Of a stretch of DNA of 64,000 nucleotides, positions 44,242 through 52,535 are shown piece by piece. This stretch comes from an uncultured Ignavibacteria bacterium (GTDB lineage Bacteria > Bacteroidota > Ignavibacteria > Tepidaquicellales > OLB5). Numbering within the stretch: the first letter of the stretch is position 1; every line of letters starts with the position of its first letter. The DNA is taken from assembly GCA_937873695.1 (NCBI GenBank), contig CALMYL010000017.1:207214-271213 (forward strand). Reading direction: 5' to 3'. A program made the translations under genes and the position numbers. The notes under the pieces are model-generated. The model ran no database searches and was not told the origin of the DNA. It worked only from the letters and a program-made list of their open reading frames with translations.

Positions 44242-44802
44242 TTACTTCAAATAATCTATAATCTTCCCTACATTAATTTCAAATTCATTAAATGCGCTTA
44301 ATTCCATATTGAATCTTATCTTCCGTGAGGTAAGTTCTTTTGCTGTTATCTCCATTTTTTCCCAGTTACGGGCTGAATTGGTTTTCTGAGCTTTGTCTCG
44401 CTCTTTTATATTCTTCAATCGCAGATCTTCCGGTGCTGTCATCCTGAAAATATAATTGCTCTTGGGGTAGGGGAGCATTGTATCGATTATCATATACCTT
44501 CTTATAGTGAAAGGTTTACCGCCGGATTTGTTGATCCTCATGAGTTTATTAAAATCGAAATCCGGAGTTTCGGCTGAGAGACCGATAGGTGTATTTATCA
44601 CCTGTTGTATCATATCCCAGTCATACTTAAACGGAGTGTTCATGTAATCTTCAAGCGGTTCGCCGCTGTATGATTTAAGGTAATAGTTACCCGGAATCCT
44701 TGCTGCCATGTTTTCACCAAGCTCTTTTACAAGTTTTTTTGCCAGGGTTGATTTACCGGCTCCCGCTGCGCCGCATATGCTGATTACTATTTTATCGTTC
44801 AT
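44242..44802 (-). CDS. P-loop kinase (uridine kinase-like)
   Basis: A 186-residue P-loop protein. Walker A is GAAGAGKST (11-19). The core shows PFKYDWDMIQQVI and YMIIDTMLPYPKS, with the acidic pair for Mg2+, and a lid region with KERDKAQKTNSARNWEK. It resembles uridine kinase and phosphoribulokinase-like proteins but lacks a clear substrate signature, so the phosphorylated molecule is unknown. It is transcribed convergently with hicBA; the stop codons are only 6 bases apart. Confidence 0.7.
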   Translation of the reverse strand: MNDKIVISICGAAGAGKSTLAKKLVKELGENMAARIPGNYYLKSYSGEPLEDYMNTPFKYDWDMIQQVINTPIGLSAETPDFDFNKLMRINKSGGKPFTIRRYMIIDTMLPYPKSNYIFRMTAPEDLRLKNIKERDKAQKTNSARNWEKMEITAKELTSRKIRFNMELSAFNEFEINVGKIIDYLK

Positions 44803-44823
44803 TTTGTTTTTTATTTGCAGAAA

Positions 44824-44938
44824 AGCGAAGCTCCGCTATGCCTCAAAGCCGCGAAGCGGAAAGAATGAAGCAATCCCGTTAATATTTGAGTTTGCTTACT
44901 TTCTTTCACTAAGTGCCAGCAAGGCATAGCGCTTCGCT
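44824..44938. repeat. Long imperfect inverted repeat between genes
   Basis: AGCGAAGCTCCGCTATGCCT (44824-44843) pairs with AGGCATAGCGCTTCGCT (44922-44938), the first arm carrying two extra bases. A small hairpin CCGC-GAA-GCGG (44849-44859) lies inside. The middle has the segment CAATCCCGTTAATATTTGAG with no gene. The element fills the gap before the GH26-like gene and may also act at the RNA level. Confidence 0.65.
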
Positions 44939-44946
44939 CTTAAAAT

Positions 44947-45993
44947 TTATTTACTTAAAATATATTCGCTTACAAATACGGGCTGTGCTATTGCTTCTTT
45001 GTAAAATCTTAATGATTCAGGGGATGAGTCTATCTGAATTGCTGACATTGTACCATCCTTGTTTATCCAGGTTGAGTTCCACCAGCCCACTGCTTTAATG
45101 CGGCTGAACTCAGGCTGCTGTACAGTGTACAGCGCGCTTTGTATCCAAAGCGCTTTGTTTACATTGGGCAGGTAATCTGCAACGCCAAACTCAAGTATCG
45201 CTATAGGTTTATCCACTGAAAGCTTCAGGAGTTCATCATAACCGGGCTGCATAATATCAACAAATCTCTGGTAACTCTCGCCCCATCTCTGTGCGCCGTA
45301 GGCACTGATGCCTATCCAGTCGATGTAACTATCACCCGGGTAATAATTTTTAATATTGTTCCACTCTTCATCCGGTGCACCGACTGAATTAACATGAAAA
45401 ATCCATGTAACTTTTAATGCGCCTTCATCTTTAAAAAGGTCAATGATATATCTATACGCATCACGGTAAAGCTCAGGTCCATCAGCAAGCTTTTTATCAC
45501 CGTAGCCGGTAGTTGTACCACCTCCGTTTTGTATACCGCTCCAGGGGAACCAGTCGCCATTGGGCTCACCGGCAAACCCTATCAACACCGGGATATCAGT
45601 TTTTTTTAATTCCTTTGCCCATGTTCTGAGCTTTTTCTCAAACTTGCCGTCAATAATTTTTTTTAGCGAGTAAGTCTTATCATTCTTATCATAAGTACTC
45701 CAGGGCAGCATTCTGATTGACGGAATTGCACCGTGCTTCCATATGTTCTTTACCGATTCAGCCGGGAATTTTATCCCGTTAAACCAGTCACTTTGAAAAT
45801 TAAGCCACACAAGTTTCTTGCCAGCCAGATTTTCGAAATGTGAAACTTCGCTATCTGAAACATTATTGGATGAAGAATAAGTTGTAGAAAAAGCGGTATG
45901 ATAAATCCCTGATTCTGGCGGAAGCAGTTTTACTTCTCTTTGCTGGCAAAAAAGGTTGATTGTTGTTAAAGCAAGTATAATTAGTATTTTCAA
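44947..45993 (-). CDS. GH26-like glycoside hydrolase
   Basis: A 348-residue exported TIM-barrel hydrolase. The first 17 residues are a signal peptide with a Cys at 16 (NLFC), possibly a lipoprotein site, though the lipobox is poor. The barrel has the acid/base Glu in FAGEPNGDWFPW (Glu 143) and the nucleophile in ILEFG (Glu 268), with WIGISAYG (about 226-233) and a conserved Trp in GWWNSTW. This matches beta-mannanase-like GH26 proteins. The polysaccharide cleaved is unknown. Confidence 0.78.
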   Translation of the reverse strand: MKILIILALTTINLFCQQREVKLLPPESGIYHTAFSTTYSSSNNVSDSEVSHFENLAGKKLVWLNFQSDWFNGIKFPAESVKNIWKHGAIPSIRMLPWSTYDKNDKTYSLKKIIDGKFEKKLRTWAKELKKTDIPVLIGFAGEPNGDWFPWSGIQNGGGTTTGYGDKKLADGPELYRDAYRYIIDLFKDEGALKVTWIFHVNSVGAPDEEWNNIKNYYPGDSYIDWIGISAYGAQRWGESYQRFVDIMQPGYDELLKLSVDKPIAILEFGVADYLPNVNKALWIQSALYTVQQPEFSRIKAVGWWNSTWINKDGTMSAIQIDSSPESLRFYKEAIAQPVFVSEYILSK

Positions 45994-45997
45994 TAGT

Positions 45998-47305
45998 TTA
46001 GATTAAGTTCTGGTCGTTAATACAAACATAATTTGGTCTCTTATACATTAAACGGAATCCGCTCCTCAATATGTTCCAATAAGATGGATTAGGATTCTCT
46101 TCAGAATCTTCTCCGGTATCTACAAATACCCATTTTACACCGCGCTCACGCGCAGTGTCTATTCGGCGTTTGAGAAGCTCACCCTGAATGCCGCGCCTTC
46201 TGTATTCAGGAAGTACATTGGCAAACGAGAGATATGCGGTCTCACCTGTAATGCATATTCCGGCTGAACCCGCAGGCTTTGAACCGTCAAAAGCCATAAA
46301 ATTTATCCACGGCTCAGTGCCAACTGTTGAGCTAATCACCCCGTCAAATTCGTGAGGAAATCCAAAAACCTCATTAAGCATATAAGCAAAATCTGACGCG
46401 TTTTCTGCTGCTACTTCACGTATCTCAAGATCTGTTCCTTTCGATTCTACCGGGGATGTATCCCTGTAAAAGGTAATCCAGGAGTTAGCACAATTGTAGT
46501 TTCTTGATTTCAGTAATTCTTTATTTTCATCATTCAGCACATCAGGCGGAATCTGTAAAGCATATTTTCCTTCCTTGCCCTTAAAAAAATCATCAATCAT
46601 ATCAAGCAGTTCATTATCAATATTTTTCATTCCCAGCGCCCTGTTCAGAGAAAATCCCGGGAAAATATCTGACCTGATTGCAGTTAAGTTATCTCTGCGC
46701 AGCAATCTGAATCCGGCTTTTTTCATAGAAGCATCATCAGCGAATTTATGCATCAGGTATGTAGCTTCTGATTCAGTCCTCTCAAACATAGTGCCAAAGT
46801 ACTTAAGTGCTTCGGCTTTCAGCTTTAAACACAGTTCATCTTTGGCGTGATTATACCCCTGCGGTTCTTCAAAATCTATATCTGCCAGTTTCAGTTTCAG
46901 GTCCTCGTATTCTTTCGCTGCTGCTTTGTTAACTGAAACGTAATCCCTGAATATCAGGTCAATGTTCCTGAAATAATGACCTGCAGGCGTAGCGTGAATG
47001 TGAAAAGAACGTTTGCCATCAATGAATTTCCTGAAGTACCTCCTGAACGGAAGTACTTCTTCAAAATCTTTGTAATATTCATAACCCAGTTCAGTTAAAG
47101 GAGTGATAAGGCTGTGTGCATCATCCAGGGTTCTTGTACCGATATAAATATCAATAACAGGTTTTGCAGCCAAACCCTCCACAGAGGTACTGCCGGCATG
47201 TTCAATTGTAAAAATCCTGTCACCGCATTTTTTCTTTATTGCAAGGGCTTCGCGTAAATACTTTTCTTTCCATGCAGGATCATATGGAACAACTTCGGTT
47301 TTCAT
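45998..47305 (-). CDS. Fusion of GrpB/UPF0157 and GNAT domains
   Basis: A 435-residue fusion. Residues about 1-165 are a GrpB (UPF0157) nucleotidyltransferase-fold domain with EHAGSTSVEGLAAKPVIDI (35-53), where Gly-Ser and Asp form the active site in this fold. Residues about 290-435 are a GNAT domain with the acetyl-CoA loop PEYRRRGIQGELL and a C-terminal SYWNILRSGFRL. A linker region (about 170-290) contains further GNAT-like strands. The combination suggests action on one nucleotide or CoA-linked substrate, but this is inference. It starts 4 bases from the GH26 stop. Confidence 0.78.
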   Translation of the reverse strand: MKTEVVPYDPAWKEKYLREALAIKKKCGDRIFTIEHAGSTSVEGLAAKPVIDIYIGTRTLDDAHSLITPLTELGYEYYKDFEEVLPFRRYFRKFIDGKRSFHIHATPAGHYFRNIDLIFRDYVSVNKAAAKEYEDLKLKLADIDFEEPQGYNHAKDELCLKLKAEALKYFGTMFERTESEATYLMHKFADDASMKKAGFRLLRRDNLTAIRSDIFPGFSLNRALGMKNIDNELLDMIDDFFKGKEGKYALQIPPDVLNDENKELLKSRNYNCANSWITFYRDTSPVESKGTDLEIREVAAENASDFAYMLNEVFGFPHEFDGVISSTVGTEPWINFMAFDGSKPAGSAGICITGETAYLSFANVLPEYRRRGIQGELLKRRIDTARERGVKWVFVDTGEDSEENPNPSYWNILRSGFRLMYKRPNYVCINDQNLI

Positions 47306-47381
47306 GAAATAATACTGCTCTTAAGTATGAATGGTTAAATGTAAGATACTATATCAAATCCACTATAAAAATGCATTTATG

Positions 47382-48236
47382 TTACAAAATGATATTAATT
47401 TTGTTATTATCCATATCTCTTATCAGCATTTTTTCTCCGTCAAATTCATTTAAAACCAGCCCGGCATCACTTGCTCGGGTTTGAATTTCATCAATGTAAT
47501 CTGCATCGGGTACTTTTATGGTATAATTTAAAAGTCCCATTGTATTATCCGGGGCAGGTGAGCCGTTTCTTGATGTCCACACATTTGTACCAACATGATG
47601 GTGATATCCTCCTGCTGAAAAGAACATAGCGCCGTTGTAGACTGAATTCGTTACATTCATGCCTAATATAAGACTGTAGAATTTCTGCGCTTTGTTCAGA
47701 TCACTCACATTTAAATGAATGTGCCCAATCTCAGTATCCGGGTGAATGCCGTTCCACACATCTCTGTCATCAAGTTCATCAGTAATGACATTCAGATTCA
47801 GAGGCAGTGTATCCATTTTTACCTGACCCATTTCATATTGCCATTCATCTTTTGGCCTGTCAGCATAAAGCTCAACACCATTCTCATCCGGGTCCAGCAA
47901 ATACAAAGCATCGCTTACAATGTGATCCGAAAATCCCTGGAACTTGATCCTTTCCTTAAACAGCCTGAGGAAAACCCTCGCAAGTTCTTTTCTGTTGGGG
48001 AGTCTTATCGCAATATGGAACAGTCCTGTGGTACCTTTATGTCTATACACTGCGGTTTTATCTTCAGTAAGTTTTAATATATACGGCAGTTTTCCATCGG
48101 CTGAAAGTTCCGCAGAACTATCAGTTTGGTTTATTATTTTGAATCCCATTAAGTCAGAATAGAAATTAAGGGATCTATTCAGGTCCTTAACTTTCAGTTC
48201 TGCGCTCTGAATTTTTGTATTATCAGGTATCTTCAT
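47382..48236 (-). CDS. VOC-family dioxygenase-like protein (CatE-like)
   Basis: A 284-residue protein with two vicinal-oxygen-chelate modules. Metal ligands are in GLFHIAIRLP (first half), ENGVELYADRP, GHIHLNVSDL (His near 173) and the last Asp-Met-Asp-Asn strand. The pattern matches CatE-like extradiol dioxygenases of Bacillus (catechol 2,3-dioxygenase group) better than glyoxalases. A ring-cleaving role is plausible; the substrate is not known. Confidence 0.8.
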   Translation of the reverse strand: MKIPDNTKIQSAELKVKDLNRSLNFYSDLMGFKIINQTDSSAELSADGKLPYILKLTEDKTAVYRHKGTTGLFHIAIRLPNRKELARVFLRLFKERIKFQGFSDHIVSDALYLLDPDENGVELYADRPKDEWQYEMGQVKMDTLPLNLNVITDELDDRDVWNGIHPDTEIGHIHLNVSDLNKAQKFYSLILGMNVTNSVYNGAMFFSAGGYHHHVGTNVWTSRNGSPAPDNTMGLLNYTIKVPDADYIDEIQTRASDAGLVLNEFDGEKMLIRDMDNNKINIIL

Positions 48237-48301
48237 TTTATGTTCATTCTAAAAAGTTGTGATTATAACATAAGGGCAAAACATGATTCATACCGGAAAA
48301 T

Positions 48302-48607
48302 TCAGTTAACTGAAAAATCCGGTATCTTCATACTAATGCTGTTATGAAATGTCAGTCTGTGTACGTTGTAAAAAATGTGTTCAGCTATCGGGAAGCTATC
48401 CACCAAAGTTCTTGCATTGTCTTCTGATTCCGCGATAATATTTATCCATAGCTTGCCGCTTTCAATTGATAGGGCATAGCTTGAAATTACCCCTTCATTC
48501 ATAAGTTTATTCACCATAGCTCTTTGTCTTGGCACCAGTGAAAGAAAATCATCGGTAAAAGGTACGGGCAGGTCAATATCTGCCAGGTATTCATACATAA
48601 CTATCAT
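48302..48607 (-). CDS. Muconolactone isomerase-like small protein
   Basis: A 101-residue ferredoxin-like-fold protein. The pattern MYEYLADIDL, LVPRQRAMVNKLMNEGVISSYALS and LWINIIAESEDNARTLVDSFPI resembles the muconolactone delta-isomerase/YciI-like group, which forms small oligomers. The start could also be the Met at residue 4. GAGGA lies 13 bases before the first ATG. It is in the same run as the VOC and PIG-L genes. Confidence 0.65.
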   Translation of the reverse strand: MIVMYEYLADIDLPVPFTDDFLSLVPRQRAMVNKLMNEGVISSYALSIESGKLWINIIAESEDNARTLVDSFPIAEHIFYNVHRLTFHNSISMKIPDFSVN

Positions 48608-48627
48608 ATTTTTTTATTTGTCCTCTA

Positions 48628-49335
48628 TTATAATAAACCTTCAAAAAGGTCTTTAAGTTTTGGTTCATGTTTTTCCCCGAAAATTTCAAATACTGCTTCA
48701 TCCGGGATCTGTTCTTTGATCTTTGTAGCGTCAATGGTTTCTTTAAAAGTCACATAACAATCAAGAGATTTTATTGAATTTTCAACATCCTGCTTATCAA
48801 CCTTAACAATGCAGTCAATTTCTTCGGGCTTTGAACCGCTTATTTTAAAATGAGTCTGCTTTGCAGCAGCTTCTTCTGTTATGGTAAATAGCGCAAGCCT
48901 TTTTAAGTAGGGATGATTTTCTTTCATTTCCACAAACACACGTTTTACAATGCCGTGGATAATTAAATGATCGTGGAAGCCGCTTATGCCGTGCACTGCG
49001 TATGTGACAATTACATCAGGCTTAAGGCGTTTAATTTCATCTGCCACAACTTTTTCAATATCTCTTGGGTCCATTTCCTTCAGGCCGCTATCAGGAAGAT
49101 CAAGTACATTCATACCGCTTAGGTTGAGCACTTTTTCAACATCAAGCATTTCCTTATATCTTATCTCACCCATCTCTTCCACAGAATATCCAAACTTGTG
49201 GCGCTGCTTTGTTGCCCCGCCCTTTGTTAATGTCAGCAGGTATACTTCATGCCCGTCTCTGCGCTGTTTTGACATAACCTGTGCGGGTCCGAATGATTCA
49301 TCATCGGGATGCGGGAAGATATACAGTATTTTCAT
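48628..49335 (-). CDS. PIG-L/LmbE-family deacetylase
   Basis: A zinc-dependent N-deacetylase fold of about 235 residues. The motif HPDDE (residues about 9-13 after the chosen start) and HDH (GFHDHLIIH) supply the zinc ligands and base. Such enzymes remove acetyl groups from sugars or small thiols, including steps of bacillithiol and mycothiol pathways. The frame also opens at 49386, but the start MKILYIFPHPDDE at 49335 is the family start and avoids overlap with the nitroreductase gene. Confidence 0.88.
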   Translation of the reverse strand: MKILYIFPHPDDESFGPAQVMSKQRRDGHEVYLLTLTKGGATKQRHKFGYSVEEMGEIRYKEMLDVEKVLNLSGMNVLDLPDSGLKEMDPRDIEKVVADEIKRLKPDVIVTYAVHGISGFHDHLIIHGIVKRVFVEMKENHPYLKRLALFTITEEAAAKQTHFKISGSKPEEIDCIVKVDKQDVENSIKSLDCYVTFKETIDATKIKEQIPDEAVFEIFGEKHEPKLKDLFEGLL

Positions 49336-49376
49336 TTTTCTGAATTTTAAATTTATTATACGTGTTTTTGCCTGAT

Positions 49377-49955
49377 CTACTTCCAAGTAATTTTATCTTC
49401 CAGGGGAATCACTCTTTTTCCTTCATATTCACTATCAGTGTAGCCAAGGTATATCAATCCCATTACATTATCATCAAAGTTAAGCCCCAGAAATTCCTTC
49501 ATTGCATCTGAATGCGTCATACCGCCGGTTGACCAGAAATTTGCGATGCCAAGAGAAGTTGCACCCAGCAGGATATTCTGTATTGCCGCTGCTGCGGCTG
49601 AAATTTCCTCAATTTCCGGAACGCGTTTTTGTTCATCGCGCTTCATGATGCATACAATCAGGTGAGAAAGATTATTCCCGTTACCCAATATCTTTTCATA
49701 TTTATCATTGTTGAATTTATCTTCCGCAACGCTTTTCCTGTAAAGCTCAGCATGCCCGGAAACGAATTCCTTTGCTTTTTGTCCGGAATATACTATAAAT
49801 CTCCATGGTTCTGTATGTTTATGTGTCGGCGCCCAGTCAGCCAACTCAAGCAGCTGCTTAACCTGTTCATCAGGTACTCTTTTGCCGTTCATTTTCGCCG
49901 GCTTTACAGTCCTGCGTTTTTTTATTACTCCAGATACAATATCGAAATCACTCAT
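49377..49955 (-). CDS. Nitroreductase-family oxidoreductase
   Basis: A 192-residue FMN-binding NAD(P)H oxidoreductase of the nitroreductase superfamily: IKKRRTVKPAKM (arginine-containing FMN loop), LELADWAPTHKHTEPWRFIVY (about 42-62) and the C-terminal LIYLGYTDSEYEGKR. Related to the YdjA subgroup. It reduces nitro compounds or quinones. It is followed by PIG-L and preceded by pirin on the same strand. Confidence 0.9.
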   Translation of the reverse strand: MSDFDIVSGVIKKRRTVKPAKMNGKRVPDEQVKQLLELADWAPTHKHTEPWRFIVYSGQKAKEFVSGHAELYRKSVAEDKFNNDKYEKILGNGNNLSHLIVCIMKRDEQKRVPEIEEISAAAAAIQNILLGATSLGIANFWSTGGMTHSDAMKEFLGLNFDDNVMGLIYLGYTDSEYEGKRVIPLEDKITWK

Positions 49956-49970
49956 ATATGTATTAACTAT

Positions 49971-50681
49971 TTAATTCATTGGAACTTCGATCAACAGCAA
50001 TTCAGAGTTTTCATTTGCGGAAATTGTGACTTTATCAGTATCTTCAATTCCCAATCCGTCACGCCTGCCAAGTTTTTCTCCGGCTGCAGTAATCGAGCCC
50101 TCCAAAAGGAACAAATATACACTATTTCCTTTTTTATTGATATTATATGAAACATCCTTACCTTTTTCAAGGTTCACCAGCGAAAAATAGGCATCCTGGT
50201 TTATCCATAGACTATCGTTATCCTTTTCAGGTGAAACAACAAGCTGAAACTTATTCTTACTTTCATCAGCGTTGTAAGTTTTCTGGTCATACCTTGGTTC
50301 AATATCACGTTCTTTTGGGAATATCCAAATCTGCAGGAAATTTACCTCATCTTTTTTGGATGCATTGTATTCGCTGTGATACAACCCTGAACCTGCTGAC
50401 ATTATCTGTACATCACCGGTATTTATTACATGTTCATTGCCGGTGCTATCTTTATGAGCAAGCGCGCCTTTTAAAGGGATTGAAATAATTTCCATGTTAT
50501 CGTGCGGGTGAGTGCCGAAACCTTCACCCGGCTGTACTATATCATCATTCAATACGCGCAGCAGCCCGAATCTCATTCTTTCAGGGTTATGATAAGAAGC
50601 GAAACTGAATGTATGGTGTGAGTTTAACCAGCCATGCTCAGCTTTGCCGCGCGAATCTGCTTTATGCAATGTTGTTTTCAT
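49971..50681 (-). CDS. Pirin-family protein
   Basis: A bicupin of about 236 residues. The metal ligands are in FGTHPHDNMEIISIPLKG (His, His, Glu) and the YHSEYNASKKDE region. Bacterial pirins of this YhhW-like type can act as quercetin 2,3-dioxygenases and are linked to redox stress. The start MKTTLHKADSRG at 50681 is the family start; a Met 6 residues earlier is also in frame. It lies between YceI and the nitroreductase gene in one direction. Confidence 0.9.
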   Translation of the reverse strand: MKTTLHKADSRGKAEHGWLNSHHTFSFASYHNPERMRFGLLRVLNDDIVQPGEGFGTHPHDNMEIISIPLKGALAHKDSTGNEHVINTGDVQIMSAGSGLYHSEYNASKKDEVNFLQIWIFPKERDIEPRYDQKTYNADESKNKFQLVVSPEKDNDSLWINQDAYFSLVNLEKGKDVSYNINKKGNSVYLFLLEGSITAAGEKLGRRDGLGIEDTDKVTISANENSELLLIEVPMN

Positions 50682-50775
50682 ATTCTTTTCCTTTATCATT
50701 CTTTAGTAATTTGCTCGTATCCTGTTAGCTTATACTAAGCAGTAAATTTACCGATTTTTTTTCTTAATTAAAAAC

Positions 50776-51321
50776 TTAAGCCGCTTTGCTTGCTTTGGCA
50801 GCTTCTTTCATCTCGGCAAATATCTCAAGTTTAACATCCGGACCCACGACTATACCGCCTGCTTCTGTCATAGCGTTCCATTGCAGACCGAAATCAAACC
50901 TGTTGAGCTTGCCTGTTATTTCAAAGCCCGCTACTTCAAGCCCGTCAAATCCTTTTGCTATCCCGTTATACTCAACATTCAGAGTCACTTCTTTTGTTAT
51001 TCCCCTGATCGTCATATCGCCGGTAAGTTCAAATTTTCCGTCAGCAATTTTTCTGAATTCCTTTGAAACGAAAGTCATCTTTGGATTATTTTCCGCATCA
51101 AAGAAATCGGCTGACTTCAAATGACCATCCCTTTGTTCATTTTTGGTGTCAATTGAATCAACATCAGCTGAAAATGTTATTTTTGAATTTTCAAATGTGT
51201 CATCCGGTGATTCTATTTCAGCATCAAATTTATTGAATTGACCTGTTACCGTTGAAACAAGCAAATGTTTAACCTTGAATTTTACTTCTGAGTGTGCGGA
51301 ATCAATTTTCCATGTTTTCAT
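50776..51321 (-). CDS. YceI-family lipid-binding protein
   Basis: A 181-residue lipocalin-like protein (WKIDSAHSEVKFKVKHL..., ending ...VVGPDVKLEIFAEMKE). The YceI fold binds long isoprenoid chains such as polyprenyl quinones. No signal peptide is seen, so it is probably cytoplasmic. A strong Shine-Dalgarno (GGAGGG) precedes its ATG. Just upstream lies a palindrome that fits the operator of the neighbouring MarR gene. Confidence 0.9.
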   Translation of the reverse strand: MKTWKIDSAHSEVKFKVKHLLVSTVTGQFNKFDAEIESPDDTFENSKITFSADVDSIDTKNEQRDGHLKSADFFDAENNPKMTFVSKEFRKIADGKFELTGDMTIRGITKEVTLNVEYNGIAKGFDGLEVAGFEITGKLNRFDFGLQWNAMTEAGGIVVGPDVKLEIFAEMKEAAKASKAA

Positions 51322-51379
51322 TTTATTACCCTCCAGGTATTTAATTTATATATATTATTATCTGTTAAAACAATATTTG

Positions 51380-51401
51380 TTTAAACACATATATGTTTAA
51401 A
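51380..51401. promoter_or_regulatory. MarR-type operator before yceI
   Basis: TTTAAACA (51380-51387), CATATA, TGTTTAAA (51394-51401): a perfect 8-6-8 inverted repeat between the marR stop codon and the yceI start codon. Two more palindromes lie before marR itself. The size fits a MarR dimer. Confidence 0.65.
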
Positions 51402-51404
51402 TTT

Positions 51405-51872
51405 TTAAATTTCATTCATATATAATTTTTCAAGAAGTTCTGATAGCTGTCTGCACTCTTCATCTGATAAATACTTTGTATGGGCTTTATGTTCCGCCTC
51501 AACTATTTTATTCAGTTTATTCAAAATTTCGATTCCTTTTTCTGTTATCCTGGTAATCGAGATCCTCCTGTCTTCATTTGTTCTGTCCCGTTCTACCAGC
51601 CCCTGTTTTTCAAGCCTGTCAATTATTCGTGTCACATCAGAAGCTCTTTCAACCATTCGCGTTGCTATGGCACATCTTGCATGCCCTTCAGGATATACTC
51701 CCTTTAATATTCTTAATACATTATATTGGGCAGTTGTAATTCCAAATTGCTCGATCTGCTTATCAAATTTAGAATTAAGCAGCGCGACTGCCACCCTTAA
51801 ATTTAATCCAACTTCCTCTCTCAGAGGAAGGTCCTTAGACATCTTTAACCATTTCTTTAATGCTTCACCCAT
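51405..51872 (-). CDS. MarR-family transcriptional regulator
   Basis: A 155-residue winged-helix regulator: ITTAQYNVLRILKGVYPEGHARCAIATRMVERASDVTRIIDRLEKQGLVERDRTNEDRRISITRITEKG is the recognition helix and wing. The first Met at 51872 or the second 10 residues later can be the start. It lies directly upstream of YceI, pirin and nitroreductase genes, and probably represses them and itself through the palindromes at 51380, 51900 and 51929. The ligand may be a quinone or phenolic compound, inferred from the neighbours. Confidence 0.88.
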   Translation of the reverse strand: MGEALKKWLKMSKDLPLREEVGLNLRVAVALLNSKFDKQIEQFGITTAQYNVLRILKGVYPEGHARCAIATRMVERASDVTRIIDRLEKQGLVERDRTNEDRRISITRITEKGIEILNKLNKIVEAEHKAHTKYLSDEECRQLSELLEKLYMNEI

Positions 51873-51899
51873 TCGAAAAATTTATATGTATTTACATTG

Positions 51900-51946
51900 T
51901 TTGTTGCAACAAATATAATCAATTACATTATGTGTGTCAACACATA
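51900..51946. promoter_or_regulatory. Two operator-like palindromes before marR
   Basis: TTTGTTGCAACAAA (51900-51913), a perfect 14-base palindrome, and TATGTGT-GTCA-ACACATA (51929-51946), an 18-base inverted repeat. The first lies 28 bases from the marR start codon. Both would allow autoregulation. Confidence 0.6.
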
Positions 51947-51976
51947 AATGCATAACTTATTGTTATTACAGTATGC

Positions 51977-52528
51977 TTATTTTGTGTATTTGTACATAAG
52001 GATGCTATCGACATATTTACCGTCAATGATCATGTCTCTGGGGCAGCAGCCTTCCTTTTTGAACCCCAGTTTTTTATATAGCGCAATTGCATTCTTGTTA
52101 GTTGAAAAAACCGCCAGTGAGATCTTTCTATTTACCGAATTATTTCTGCCCCAGTTCAGCATACTTTTTACAAGAAGCTTGCCAATTCCCATGCTCCTGA
52201 ATTTTTTCTTCAGAAAAATTGAGAATAAACCGGTATGAGTAGTTCTTCTTGTATCCCAGTTATCAAAGGAAATGAATCCTGTTATTTCATCTTTGATTAC
52301 AGCAACAAGATAAATTTTTCCGGGGGCATCTTTAAATCTTTTAATTCTTTTGGCTTCACTTTTTGCCGTTGAGCTGTATTCATCGCTTTCGTAAAGCGTA
52401 AAGGGACCTTCATTAATCACACCTTTCATCAATTTTACAACCTGTGATGCGTCTTTGGCAAGCGCTGTTCTTATTGTTAACTTCCTGCCATTTTTTAATG
52501 TATGATGTTCCGGAACTATTGTACTCAT
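51977..52528 (-). CDS. GNAT-family acetyltransferase (RimI/Pat-like)
   Basis: A 183-residue GNAT protein: the acetyl-CoA loop is KKFRSMGIGKLLV (about 107-119), and the end has NAIALYKKLGFKKEG (about 145-159). The N-terminus TIRTALAKDASQVVKLMKGV matches the family start. The acceptor is unknown. It starts 8 bases after the T9SS gene on the same strand. Confidence 0.88.
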   Translation of the reverse strand: MSTIVPEHHTLKNGRKLTIRTALAKDASQVVKLMKGVINEGPFTLYESDEYSSTAKSEAKRIKRFKDAPGKIYLVAVIKDEITGFISFDNWDTRRTTHTGLFSIFLKKKFRSMGIGKLLVKSMLNWGRNNSVNRKISLAVFSTNKNAIALYKKLGFKKEGCCPRDMIIDGKYVDSILMYKYTK

Positions 52529-52535
52529 ATAATTT

